From Phycisphaerae bacterium (GTDB taxonomy: Bacteria; Planctomycetota; Phycisphaerae; UBA1845; PWPN01), in assembly GCA_035384605.1 (NCBI GenBank), contig DAOOIV010000050.1, positions 1-38,255 of the forward strand: a stretch of DNA of 38,255 bases, given 5' to 3'. This document shows positions 7,007 to 14,874 of the stretch, in pieces. The notes under the pieces were generated by a model. It searched no databases. It was not told the DNA's origin and saw only the letters and a list, made by a program, of their open reading frames with translations. The first letter of the stretch is position 1; each line of letters starts with the position of its first letter. A program made the translations under genes and the position numbers.

Positions 7007-8098
7007 ATGCCAAGCAACGAACCCGGCAAGAGGCCGCATCCTTATCGTCGGCGAGCGCGCTATTCCGGCACTCATCCCCGCCGGTTCGAGGATCGCTACA
7101 AGGAACTGAACCCGCAGGACTATCCAGGAATCCACGAGCATGTGCGGGGTCGGGGGCACACGCCGGCCGGAACGCACGTCCCGGTCATGGTCGACGAAGT
7201 CATGGCCTGCCTGCGACCAATGCCGGGGGAGGTCGTCGCCGACTGCACGGTCGGCTTCGGCGGCCACGCGAGGGAGTTCCTCAAGCGGATCGGGCCGAAC
7301 GGCCGGCTGCTGGCGTTCGACGTGGACGAGCGGGAACTCGAGCGAACCCGGCAGCGTCTCGCGGACGCCGGCTTCGTGAACAACGTCCGCTTTCACCGCA
7401 GCAATTTCGCCGGCATCGGCAAGACCCTGATGATGGAACAACTCGACGGCTACGACGTGATCTTTGCGGATCTGGGCGTCTCCAGCATGCAGGTCGACGA
7501 CCCGTCCCGGGGCTTCAGCTATAAGCACGACGGGCCGCTCGACATGCGGATGGACCAGCGCATCCCGCGCTCCGCCGCCGACTGGTTAAGCGATCTCTCC
7601 GAGGAAGAGCTGGTTGCCATACTGCGCGATCTGGCCGACGAACCCGATGCCGAACCAATCGCCCGGCAAATCATCGAGTGCGGGACAGTCGAACCAATCA
7701 AGCGAACAGGCCAACTGGTCCAGATCATCTTCAAGGCGAAGCGGCTTACCCGCCGACGGTGGCGCGAACGTGCGGCCAGGGACCAGCGCGAGCTTCATCC
7801 GGCCGCGCGGGTCTTCCAGGCCCTGCGGATCCTGGTCAACGACGAGCTGAGCAGCCTGCGGCACCTGCTTCGCATCGCGCCTTCCTGTCTGCGGCCAGGC
7901 GGTCGCATTGGCATCATCAGCTTCCACAATGGCGAGGACCGACTCGTTGCCAGATCATTCCGCGAGGGATTACAGTCCGGCGCGTATGCGTCGGCCGCTG
8001 ATGAGGCCATCCGCCCGGGACGTCAGGAACGGTACGACAATCCCCGTTGCGCCTCGGCCATGCTCCGATGGGCCCAGACCCCGCACGTGCGTTCATAG
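7007..8098 (+). CDS. rsmH: 16S rRNA (cytosine-1402-N4)-methyltransferase RsmH
   Basis: RsmH (MraW) uses S-adenosylmethionine to methylate N4 of C1402 in the 16S rRNA decoding centre. All family blocks are present in its 363 residues: HVPVM (57-61), the SAM loop VGFGGHA (82-88), DLGVSS (155-160), LDMRMD (178-183), HPAARVFQALRILVNDEL (264-281) and NPRCASAMLR (345-354). Two features are odd. The N-terminus has a basic extension of about 55 residues not found in the E. coli enzyme, and the usual SFHSLEDR reads SFHNGEDR (305-312). In most bacteria rsmH sits in the mraZ-rsmH-ftsL-ftsI cluster; here none of those genes is adjacent. No clear ribosome-binding site precedes ATG 7007. Confidence 0.93.
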   Translation: MPSNEPGKRPHPYRRRARYSGTHPRRFEDRYKELNPQDYPGIHEHVRGRGHTPAGTHVPVMVDEVMACLRPMPGEVVADCTVGFGGHAREFLKRIGPNGRLLAFDVDERELERTRQRLADAGFVNNVRFHRSNFAGIGKTLMMEQLDGYDVIFADLGVSSMQVDDPSRGFSYKHDGPLDMRMDQRIPRSAADWLSDLSEEELVAILRDLADEPDAEPIARQIIECGTVEPIKRTGQLVQIIFKAKRLTRRRWRERAARDQRELHPAARVFQALRILVNDELSSLRHLLRIAPSCLRPGGRIGIISFHNGEDRLVARSFREGLQSGAYASAADEAIRPGRQERYDNPRCASAMLRWAQTPHVRS

Positions 8099-8109
8099 AA
8101 CCGCCTTTG

Positions 8110-8115
8110 TATAAT
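8110..8115 (+). promoter_or_regulatory. Perfect TATAAT -10 box before the DUF1080 lipoprotein gene
   Basis: TATAAT lies 12 bases after the rsmH stop codon and 63 bases before the next start. The sequence 17 bases upstream (GTGCGT) is a poor -35, so the promoter would be weak or need an activator. Confidence 0.35.
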
Positions 8116-8178
8116 CCCGTCCACTCAAAACGAAACGGCAAACAGTCAGGAGCTGGCAGCTTCCTGAAGGAGTGCAAG

Positions 8179-8826
8179 ATGATCCGTACGCTGACCGCGT
8201 TCTTGTCGATCCTCGTCATCTTGTCTTCCGGCTGCAGTACCGGAAGACGGCTGTTCAACGGCAAAGACACCTCCGGATGGGTTGAGGTCGGCAGCCAAGG
8301 TGCTTGGACGGCCGAGACCGGAAACGTGTGCCCCACGCGAGGTCCGGCCCTCAAATGCAGCGGCCGGAACATCGGCTACGCCTGGCTGAGCACCGACCGA
8401 GAATACGGAGACTTCGAGTTGACCCTCGAGTGGCGGATCAACCCCGGGGGCAACACCGGCGTGTTCTGCCGAGTCCCCGATCGCGACGGCCGCGCCAGCA
8501 TGAAGGGCTTTGAGGTCCAGGCCCGCGACGACCGCAACGACAAGGACCTCACCGACGTCAGCGGCGCCATATTCAATCGCATCGCCGCCGCTGGCAGGTT
8601 CGCCAGGCCGCCCGGCCAGTGGAACCGCCTTAAAATCATCTGCATGGGCCGCCGTCTTCGGGTGGAACTCAACGGCCACGTCACGGTGGATGCCGACATG
8701 GACAGTGTTCCGGCCAAGGGCAACGACCCACCGATGAGAAACGTGCCTGACGCGGGATATATTGGCCTGCAGAACCACGGTACCCCGGCCGAGTTCCGCG
8801 ACATCCGAATCCGAGAGCTTCGGTGA
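8179..8826 (+). CDS. DUF1080 (3-keto-disaccharide hydrolase-like) lipoprotein
   Basis: A 215-residue exported lipoprotein. The start ATG 8179 has AAGGAG 6 bases upstream. The signal peptide ends in the lipobox LSSGC with Cys19 as the lipidation site. Residues 25-214 are one DUF1080 domain: RRLFNGKDTSGW at the start, GNTGVFCRV in the core and GYIGLQNHGTPAEFRDIRIREL at the end, all typical. The fold is concanavalin-like, and some members hydrolyse 3-keto-glycosides in the periplasm. It shares the domain but little else with the ThuA-DUF1080 protein at 928-2295. It follows rsmH by 80 bases and probably has its own promoter. Confidence 0.9.
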   Translation: MIRTLTAFLSILVILSSGCSTGRRLFNGKDTSGWVEVGSQGAWTAETGNVCPTRGPALKCSGRNIGYAWLSTDREYGDFELTLEWRINPGGNTGVFCRVPDRDGRASMKGFEVQARDDRNDKDLTDVSGAIFNRIAAAGRFARPPGQWNRLKIICMGRRLRVELNGHVTVDADMDSVPAKGNDPPMRNVPDAGYIGLQNHGTPAEFRDIRIRELR

Positions 8827-8924
8827 GTTCCTCAGGTCGATCATAGCGTGGAGGTTAAGACACACCTGCAATCGGCCCGTCCTGATCGTGGCATTCGGGC
8901 AGACCTTGGCGGGTGCTGCTGGCA

Positions 8925-8948
8925 GCTTCGGGCCTTCCTGGCCGAAGC
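8925..8948 (+). other. GC-rich hairpin after the DUF1080 lipoprotein gene
   Basis: GCTTCGGGCC (8925-8934) pairs with GGCCGAAGC (8940-8948) around a 5-base loop, with one bulged G. It lies about 100 bases after the stop codon and has no U tract, so a terminator role is weak. Confidence 0.3.
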
Positions 8949-9046
8949 GACAGCTTCGGCGCGGAGCAGGCCGCTCGCCAGTGCCCAACTGACGTGGCGG
9001 AGAAAAACAGCACAAACGCGAGAACAAGTTGGCAGGAGGTCTTCTG

Positions 9047-11077
9047 ATGATCCCAAACCTTGTCGAGCAGGTCGGGCAAGCGGCTGTTTACGTGGTCAAC
9101 GCCGGCGGCGGTGCCAAACTCAACGCGGTCCGCGAACTGATGATTGTGCTTCTGGGCATCGAGGCCGGGGCGGCCGGCGGCGGGCGGGATGCCTGCTGGC
9201 TGCAACTGCAGGTCGTCAAACACAACGGCGTGACTCTGACCGCAACCGTATTGGTGGATGATCCCCTGCTAACCCCCGAGCACACCGGCAAGGCCCGCGT
9301 ACTCCGGTATATCTACCAGGAGGGCGACCACCAGCCGATCGAATACGTCAACGGCATACGCGGCGGCGCGTTTACCACTGTCTTCGGGCTGCTGCCCAAC
9401 TTCTTTCCGGCTTTCGAGAAGGACGATCTGGAGAAGACGCTCTTTCCAGACAGCGGCAAGTACCTGGGCCACAAGATCGAGAAGAAAGCAACGCGCAAGG
9501 TTGACGCGCACGTTCCCCGCAACGTTCTGCGCCTGGAACTCGATCCGGAAATGCTCGTCGGCACCGGCCGCAACTGCCGCGAGGTCGAAGGCCGCCGCGT
9601 GTGGACGGGTGACGAGTATCAATACCGCACTTTCGAGAAAGCCGACTACGACGAGATGATCGACGCGGGCATCAACTACTTCTGGGTGGATCGGCGGCAG
9701 GAGGAATGGGTCCGCAACCGTCCGGTGTTCTTCCTCAAATGGCACGGCAACAAGCCCGACTACCCGGAAATGTTCTACCGGGCCAACTGCCGCGGGATCA
9801 GCATGTTCATGGACGAGCCCGCGGTACACATGGCCTGGTTCTTCCAGCGACACGGCCCGTTCACCAAGACGCTCTCAGGCCCGGCCGGAGCCGCCCGCTT
9901 CCTGGAAGCCCGTGTTCGCGACGACATCAAGACCGGCAACTACTCGCAGTTGCGGCTGCATGACATGCTCCGAAACCAGTACGACCTCGGCGATATGACC
10001 ATCCGCGAAAACCACTATCCGGCGTGGGAAACGATGGAGTGGTCGGTGTACTACCAGATGAAAGCCGGCCTGCCAGGCGCCGTGCATGAGGGACGCTACA
10101 CCAACAAGGCCGACGTCAACGTGTTCAACGCCGAATACGACACACGCATACCGGACACGCCGGAAAACAACATGCGGATTCGCTACGCCTGGTTCCGCGG
10201 GGCGGCGCGGATGTTCAAGGGTGACTGGGGCACGGCCATCTACGGCCAGTGCGAGGAGTCGGTCGCCCCGCTGGCCGTTACCATGGCGTGGGACATGGGC
10301 GCCCGCTACGTGTGGTACTGGACCTCGGACCGCCTGCACCACATGCCGTACGCCGAACAGCTCGCCCTGACGCGGCATCTGCGCGAGCATGCCCGCAAGA
10401 ACCCGCGCAAACCCCTCGCTGAGCTGAACCGGGCGGCCCGGGCGGTGATCCTTCTGCCCGACGGCTACGTCCTGACCGGATTCCACATGTACGAAACCAA
10501 CGTTTTCCATCTCGACCGGATCAACGAGAAAGGCCTTCGGTATCGCGACGTCCTCAAGCCGGCGGCGCTGCAAATGGAGCGGTACCTTAAGGAGAGTATT
10601 CCGTTCGACATCATCTACAACGACGGAACGCCAGGCTGGGAGGAGTACGACGAGGCGGTGATCGTCGGCGAGGACGGCTCCGCCCGCTGGTACAAGAAAG
10701 GGCAGCACGTCGGCGACCCTCCGTTGCCGCAGCGGACGCCGGCCGAACTGGCCTCCAAGGCCCCGGTCATCCGCATCCGCCACGAACAGCCGGCCGCAGA
10801 CGCCGCCCCGCTGAGCGTCAAGCTCATCGCTGACATTGACAACGACGGCAAGCCGGTCGGGCTGCGCACCCGCGACTGGGGCACGCCGAACTGGACCTAC
10901 ATGGAGGCTTTCTGGCGGGTCTATGACGATCTGGCCGAACCGCGTTTCCACATCGGCCGGACACTCGAACACACTTTCCGCAAACCGGGAGCCTACCGAA
11001 TAACGGCTTGGACCTGCAACGAGGACGGCGTTGCCGGGCGCACCGAAACGACAATTCTGGTGGAGGACGGCAAGTGA
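9047..11077 (+). CDS. Large TIM-barrel-like (glycosidase-like) protein, family not recognised
   Basis: A 676-residue protein I cannot place in a named family. The middle (about 195-460) looks like a glycoside-hydrolase-type barrel: YDEMIDAGINYFWVD, the MFMDEPAVHMAWFF block, the IYGQCEES block and ARYVWYWTSDRLHHMPY resemble barrel strands ending in acidic and aromatic residues, as in GH42-like enzymes. The C-terminal 80 residues end in GAYRITAWTCNEDGVAGRT, resembling a PKD-type beta-sandwich edge. AGGAGG 7 bases upstream fixes ATG 9047. No signal peptide is visible: the N-terminus is MIPNLVEQVGQAAVYVVNAG. Such enzymes are usually exported, so either it is cytoplasmic or the true N-terminus has been lost. 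Its TGA overlaps the GTG start of the next gene. Confidence 0.8.
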   Translation: MIPNLVEQVGQAAVYVVNAGGGAKLNAVRELMIVLLGIEAGAAGGGRDACWLQLQVVKHNGVTLTATVLVDDPLLTPEHTGKARVLRYIYQEGDHQPIEYVNGIRGGAFTTVFGLLPNFFPAFEKDDLEKTLFPDSGKYLGHKIEKKATRKVDAHVPRNVLRLELDPEMLVGTGRNCREVEGRRVWTGDEYQYRTFEKADYDEMIDAGINYFWVDRRQEEWVRNRPVFFLKWHGNKPDYPEMFYRANCRGISMFMDEPAVHMAWFFQRHGPFTKTLSGPAGAARFLEARVRDDIKTGNYSQLRLHDMLRNQYDLGDMTIRENHYPAWETMEWSVYYQMKAGLPGAVHEGRYTNKADVNVFNAEYDTRIPDTPENNMRIRYAWFRGAARMFKGDWGTAIYGQCEESVAPLAVTMAWDMGARYVWYWTSDRLHHMPYAEQLALTRHLREHARKNPRKPLAELNRAARAVILLPDGYVLTGFHMYETNVFHLDRINEKGLRYRDVLKPAALQMERYLKESIPFDIIYNDGTPGWEEYDEAVIVGEDGSARWYKKGQHVGDPPLPQRTPAELASKAPVIRIRHEQPAADAAPLSVKLIADIDNDGKPVGLRTRDWGTPNWTYMEAFWRVYDDLAEPRFHIGRTLEHTFRKPGAYRITAWTCNEDGVAGRTETTILVEDGK

Positions 11078-11676
11078 GCCTGCACGAGATCGAGCGAATC
11101 GGCGAGGTATATGTGGCCCGCAGCGCGATCATCGTCGGCGATGTCACGCTCGGCGAGGGCTGCAACATCTGGCACCACGTTGTGCTGCGCGGCGATGTGG
11201 CCCCGATCCGGCTGGGCAAGCGCGTCAACGTGCAGGACGGCTCAGTGTTGCACTGTAATCACGACATCCCTCTGGAGATCGCCGATGACGTGGCCATTGG
11301 TCACCTGGCGTGTGTCCACTGCAAACGCGTCGGTCCCAATACGCTCATCGCCACGCGGGCGACGGTGCTCGACAATTGCGAAATCGGTCAGGATTGCATG
11401 ATCGGCGCGGGGGCGGTGGTTCCCCCCGGCACGGTCATCCCCGACGGCTCCGTCGCCCTGGGCATGCCGGCCAAAGTCATCCGCCCGATCAAGGATCGAG
11501 ACCGCGAGTACATCCGCCGCGTCCTGACCTATTACCAGGACCTTGCCCGCCGCCATGCAGAGGGCGAATTCAAATCGTTCACGTCCGAGGAAACCGGAAA
11601 AACGGCCTCGGAAGCAGGGCCCGGAAGACGCGAGTCACGTCGCACGTTCCACAGCAGAGAGAGTCCGGGAGCGTAG
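11074..11676 (+). CDS. Gamma-carbonic-anhydrase-like hexapeptide-repeat protein
   Basis: A 200-residue left-handed beta-helix protein of the gamma-carbonic anhydrase/PaaY/YrdA group. Hexapeptide repeats run from about residue 14 to 140. The three metal-binding His are present, in CNHDIP and in the IGHLACVH block, as are the conserved Arg/Asp of LRGDVAPI and the Gln of NVQDGS. The start is GTG 11074, overlapping the upstream TGA (GTGA), with GGAGG 7 bases before it. Translation is therefore coupled to the 9047 gene. The last 35 or so residues (after EFKSF) are low in conservation and look like read-on sequence. Members may be carbonic anhydrases or thioesterases, and the context does not decide. 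Confidence 0.88.
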   Translation: MSLHEIERIGEVYVARSAIIVGDVTLGEGCNIWHHVVLRGDVAPIRLGKRVNVQDGSVLHCNHDIPLEIADDVAIGHLACVHCKRVGPNTLIATRATVLDNCEIGQDCMIGAGAVVPPGTVIPDGSVALGMPAKVIRPIKDRDREYIRRVLTYYQDLARRHAEGEFKSFTSEETGKTASEAGPGRRESRRTFHSRESPGA

Positions 11677-11791
11677 TTTCGAGAGGCAAGCTCGTGAGCC
11701 ACATGCCGGAAGAGGGCCGACGAGGGCGCCGACCCCACTCGGGCCGCCCAACGATCTGGCTAATAGCTAACAGCTCAAAGCTCTCTCTTCT

Positions 11792-11819
11792 GACCACTGA
11801 CAACTGACCACTGACAACT
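11792..11819. repeat. 14-bp tandem direct repeat between convergent genes
   Basis: GACCACTGACAACT occurs twice head to tail (11792-11805 and 11806-11819), ending inside the stop codon of the LarA homologue. The unit itself contains a smaller CTGACAACTGAC-like periodicity. It may be a dispersed genomic repeat or a slippage product. Confidence 0.85.
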
Positions 11820-13113
11820 ACCCCCGTGCGACATACGGGATGGTAATCGGCCCCTCGGGCAACACGCAGATGGACAATCGATTGCCGTGGGCCTTCGATG
11901 CTAACTCGGCCAGCGTGTCCTCCACCTTGCGGCAAGGTTTCAGCAGACACTGGGTAATCTGCTCGTCGGTCAAACCGTCAGACCGGATGTAAACCTCGGC
12001 TCGGGCCTGGATCATGGTTTGAACCTGCACCTGCCACTGGTCGGGCGAGCTGAAACCGGGCGACCGAACGCGAGCAAGCAGCTCGGCCGGGCTCTTGGAC
12101 TCGCGAAGCAGTTTCCCGTAGCAACCATGCTCGGGAATGCCGTCCCAGCACTGCGAAACGGCGATGATCGCACCACCCTCCCGAACCACTTGGTTGGCCG
12201 CCGAGACCCCCTTGATCGTCTGGTAGAGATTAAGGTCCAGCGGATAGCCCGAGTTGCTGGTGATGACTACGTCGAACGGCTCGGCTACCGGGACCATCGC
12301 GCAACTCTTGACGAACGCGCAACCGGCCTTGTGAGCCTCATAGAGGTCGCCGGCAAACACTCCGGTGATCTGCTTGTCGCGATTCATCGCCACGTTGAGC
12401 AGGAAGGTCGGCTTGGTCATCCGGGCGGCTTCGAGCATCTCTTCCCAGATCGGGTTGCCGTCGGTGATGCCCCAGGTGCTCTTGGGATGACCGATCATCT
12501 CCGCCCCGTGATTGTCGAGCACGCTCTCCGCCCCGGCGATGGAGGGCAACACACCCTTCGGCCCGCCGCTGAATCCGGCGAAAAAGTGCGGCTCGATGAA
12601 CCCGGTGAGGATGCGAACGTCGGCCTCGACGAAATGGCGGTTGACGCGGATGTCATGGTCGAAGCGGGTACGGCCGAGCTTGACCAGGCTGGCGTCGTCG
12701 TTGCCGTCGTGCTGAATGCAGCGGTAGTTGGCGACCACCTCCTTGCCGAGCATGACCTCCAGCTCCTCGCGGGTTTGAGGCCGATGGGTGCCGAGCGCGT
12801 TGAGCAGGATGATGTCCGATCGCTTGATGCCCGCCGATTCAAGCTCGGCCAGCAGCGGCGGCAGGATCCGCTCGTTCGGCGTCGCCCGGGTGATGTCGGT
12901 GTGAACGATGGTCACCGTTTGGCCGGCCTTCACCAGGTCGCGCAGCGGCGGTGTACCGATAGGCCTGCGCATCGCTTCGATCAAGGCGCCCCGCTCGTCG
13001 GGCAAACCCTTGACGTACTTGGGCTCAATTACAACGGCGTCTGCCGGCACCTGCACGTCCAAGCCGGTCTTGCCGTAGGCCAGATGGACTCTCTTCGTTC
13101 CGTTGCTGCTCAT
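11818..13113 (-). CDS. larA: LarA-like nickel-pincer racemase/epimerase
   Basis: A 431-residue LarA superfamily protein (DUF2088). LarA racemises lactate using a nickel-pincer nucleotide attached to a lysine. Every residue known in Lactiplantibacillus LarA has a counterpart at nearly the same number: Asp73 and Arg76 (in HTDITRATPN), His110 (ALGTH), His176 and Lys186 (EPHFFAGFSGGPKG, spacing 10) and His202 (LDNHG, spacing 16). The enzyme should therefore hold the cofactor. Homologues act on several 2-hydroxy acids, so lactate is not assured. I start at ATG 13113, with GAGG about 5 bases upstream; the frame is open to 13299 but only across REP repeat sequence. Genes for cofactor synthesis (larB, larC, larE) are not in the window. 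Confidence 0.9.
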   Translation of the reverse strand: MSSNGTKRVHLAYGKTGLDVQVPADAVVIEPKYVKGLPDERGALIEAMRRPIGTPPLRDLVKAGQTVTIVHTDITRATPNERILPPLLAELESAGIKRSDIILLNALGTHRPQTREELEVMLGKEVVANYRCIQHDGNDDASLVKLGRTRFDHDIRVNRHFVEADVRILTGFIEPHFFAGFSGGPKGVLPSIAGAESVLDNHGAEMIGHPKSTWGITDGNPIWEEMLEAARMTKPTFLLNVAMNRDKQITGVFAGDLYEAHKAGCAFVKSCAMVPVAEPFDVVITSNSGYPLDLNLYQTIKGVSAANQVVREGGAIIAVSQCWDGIPEHGCYGKLLRESKSPAELLARVRSPGFSSPDQWQVQVQTMIQARAEVYIRSDGLTDEQITQCLLKPCRKVEDTLAELASKAHGNRLSICVLPEGPITIPYVARG

Positions 13114-13130
13114 GCTTACCTCGCGATCAA

Positions 13131-13147
13131 GGCGGGCAAAGCCCGCC
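13131..13147. repeat. REP palindrome a
   Basis: GGCGGGC-AAA-GCCCGCC, followed by CTCC. It lies just upstream of the LarA start. It has the same orientation as the two copies flanking rayT and is inverted relative to copy b, 31 bases away, giving a BIME-like pair. Confidence 0.85.
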
Positions 13148-13175
13148 CTCCATGGTGCCGGACGGCGGTTCTCCG

Positions 13176-13195
13176 GTAGGCGGGCTCCGCCCGCC
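13176..13195. repeat. REP palindrome b (inverted)
   Basis: GTAGGCGGGCTCCGCCCGCC, the reverse orientation of copy a. The stop codon of the minus-strand unknown gene (13197) lies immediately next to it. Confidence 0.85.
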
Positions 13196-13196
13196 G

Positions 13197-14162
13197 TCAT
13201 GTCTGACCGCATTGTAACCGCGGTTGGGATAAACAGGGTAGGGCAGACTTCGCCCGTCGACCCGCTCTGGTAGGGCGGGCTTTGCCTGCCGATTTCCACG
13301 ATGTCTCGCGGTCAGGATGCCCAGACCAGAGCAGGCGATCACCGGGCCAGATCTCGTAGCACCAATCGTGCGGGTAGTCCCAGAAGAGGATTCTGTCGAA
13401 CCCTGAGCATGGGGCCGCCTTTCTCAGGTCGGGATCATTCCATTCTGCGATCTGTTCGGGCGCGGAACACTGGGCCGGCGTTGCACCAGAGGCCGTGATC
13501 AATAACCACTTCTTCTCGGCGCTTCTCCAGTTGTACGTTGCCGATTTGCGGGTCTTGCACTGGATCGCAGCCGTCAAGTGCCTCACAATGAACCCTGTGT
13601 CACCAGCTGTCAGATTGCTGCATGTCCAGGCCATACGCCAGCTCTGCCATATGTCCGATTCTGCCCTCATGAACCGCACCTGGCTCAGTAGGCTTGACAA
13701 GCGGGGACACTCCGGAGGGAAAGTCCTCAAGGTCCGGTGTTCTCCGGGCGTCAGAGGATTCGACAGGGCCAGACGGACCAGTTCGGCCGCAACATCGCGA
13801 GCAAGCTGCAATCGTGCTGTGGGCGTTCGTGGCGGCTTCGGAAACGGATCCCTGAACTCTACAATCACCATTAAACTGCGGAGGTGCTGTTGATAGTTGA
13901 GCCTGCGACAGAGGCTGGTCTGCACTATCCTCCAGAACCACCCAAGGCCCGTCAAAGGGGATACCTTACCCGGCAGCACATCGTTGAAGTAGTCCATGTG
14001 CTCGATGCCAAGAATCGTTTTGCTTCGATCCTTGACGACGGTCAGTAAAGCATCCGGTCGTTCCTGCCATGTGGCGCGAGTGATTCGGTAACCCATCCTG
14101 CGCAAGAGCCGTCGAATCAGAAACTGTTCATACTCCTTGGGAGTTCGGTACACTCTTGGCAT
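13197..14162 (-). CDS. Unknown protein with a REP-derived C-terminal tail
   Basis: A 321-residue hypothetical protein. ATG 14162 has GGAG 9 bases upstream. I do not recognise the family. The N-terminus is basic (RTPKEYEQFLIRRLLRRMGYRI) and is followed by RPDALLTVV and then ILGIEHMDYF (50-59). A PD followed by an E-x-x stretch recalls PD-(D/E)xK nucleases, but the Lys is missing, so this is a weak hint. From about residue 290 the frame runs through REP copies d and c and stops beside copy b, so the last 30 residues (SAGKARPTRAGRR onward) are translated repeat. The original stop has probably been replaced by repeat insertion. It lies directly downstream of rayT on the same strand. Confidence 0.6.
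   Translation of the reverse strand: MPRVYRTPKEYEQFLIRRLLRRMGYRITRATWQERPDALLTVVKDRSKTILGIEHMDYFNDVLPGKVSPLTGLGWFWRIVQTSLCRRLNYQQHLRSLMVIVEFRDPFPKPPRTPTARLQLARDVAAELVRLALSNPLTPGEHRTLRTFPPECPRLSSLLSQVRFMRAESDIWQSWRMAWTCSNLTAGDTGFIVRHLTAAIQCKTRKSATYNWRSAEKKWLLITASGATPAQCSAPEQIAEWNDPDLRKAAPCSGFDRILFWDYPHDWCYEIWPGDRLLWSGHPDRETSWKSAGKARPTRAGRRAKSALPCLSQPRLQCGQT
13239..13259. repeat. Degenerate REP copy c
   Basis: Starts with GTAGGGCAGACTT and matches copy d at 16 of 21 positions. The palindrome is eroded. It lies within the 3' coding part of the unknown gene. Confidence 0.65.
13271..13291. repeat. REP copy d
   Basis: Starts with GTAGGGCGGGCTTTG; the palindrome is nearly intact (GGCGGGC-TTT-GCCTGCC). 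It codes for part of the C-terminal tail of the unknown minus-strand protein. Confidence 0.75.
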
Positions 14163-14187
14163 TGGCCAATACTCCGGTCAAGGCGAC

Positions 14188-14210
14188 GGCGGGCACAGCC
14201 CGCCCTACCG
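14188..14210. repeat. REP flanking rayT, copy e
   Basis: GGCGGGC-ACA-GCCCGCC plus CTACCG, ending 2 bases before the rayT stop codon. Its 23 bases are identical to copy f on the other side of the gene and in the same orientation. Confidence 0.9.
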
Positions 14211-14212
14211 AG

Positions 14213-14761
14213 TCATTCGCCCAGCACGTCGGGAATCTCAATTGGGCTCGAACCGGGCCAGTTGGGATCCAGCCACCCGAGTTGAATGTGCCGGTGGATG
14301 CTCGACCAAGGCCAGGTTTGTGGCTCGGAGACGTACCCATGCTTGACCGGGTTCAGGTGGATGTAGTCGCGGTGTCGGTACCAGTCTTCCTCGTCGCGAA
14401 TTCGATGCTCCCAGTACCTCTGCTGCCAGATTCCCTGTTCCCTGTGTCTCGCACGATTCTTGGACACCGACAGCGGCTTGCCACCGGCTGCAACGTACCG
14501 TTGCGTGAACGTCTTCTTGATATGGCCCCAGCGAGCAGGGAATCTGTCATCATCCCTGGGCAGTGTCCACAGGCAATGAAGGTGATCCGGCAGAAGAACC
14601 ATCGCAAACACATCGAAAGGCCAGCGGTTTCGAGTCTCCGTGATCGCCTGCCTCAACAACCGCCGGCCCAAAGGTGTATCGAACACTCGTCGACGACGAT
14701 AAGTCACCACGGTGAAGAAGTAGCTTGCTCCTTCTCTGCGCCAGCGTATATAGTTGGGCAT
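14213..14761 (-). CDS. rayT: REP-associated tyrosine transposase (RAYT, Y1 family)
   Basis: A 182-residue Y1 transposase of the IS200/IS605-like HUH superfamily, in the TnpA-REP branch. The HUH motif is His60-Leu-His62 in LLPDHLHCLW. The catalytic Tyr is Tyr133 in the RHRDYIHLNPVKHG block, which is diagnostic for RAYTs. The WQQRYWEHRIRDEED stretch (112-126) precedes it. These enzymes nick single-stranded DNA at the foot of REP hairpins. The length is normal and the frame intact, so it is probably active. ATG 14761 has only a weak ribosome-binding site. It lies between nfnB and the unknown gene, all on the minus strand. Confidence 0.93.
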   Translation of the reverse strand: MPNYIRWRREGASYFFTVVTYRRRRVFDTPLGRRLLRQAITETRNRWPFDVFAMVLLPDHLHCLWTLPRDDDRFPARWGHIKKTFTQRYVAAGGKPLSVSKNRARHREQGIWQQRYWEHRIRDEEDWYRHRDYIHLNPVKHGYVSEPQTWPWSSIHRHIQLGWLDPNWPGSSPIEIPDVLGE

Positions 14762-14803
14762 GGGAACAGCCTAGCAGAATACCAGAAATAAAGAAAGGCA
14801 GAA

Positions 14804-14826
14804 GGCGGGCACAGCCCGCCCTACCG
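14804..14826. repeat. REP flanking rayT, copy f
   Basis: Same 23 bases and orientation as copy e, placed 43 bases upstream of the rayT start and 48 bases downstream of the nfnB stop. Confidence 0.9.
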
Positions 14827-14874
14827 TCTCGCCGCGCGGAGCCGTTGTCATGGCACCCAGCGGACCCATGCGAA

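Larger units (their letters stand above)
14188..14826 (-). mobile_element. REP-rayT-REP element
   Basis: A single rayT gene is bracketed by two identical 23-base REP copies in direct orientation (14188-14210 and 14804-14826). This is the arrangement seen for TnpA-REP elements in other bacteria, where the transposase is thought to cut and spread REP palindromes by a single-strand HUH mechanism. The gene itself is usually single-copy and vertically kept. The four REP-related copies about 1 kb away (13131-13291) are probably its products. Confidence 0.8.

Noticed and set aside
12019..13179. A 386-codon plus-strand frame opposite larA
   Set aside because: All conserved LarA residues are on the minus strand; the plus frame has no recognisable domain or ribosome-binding site.
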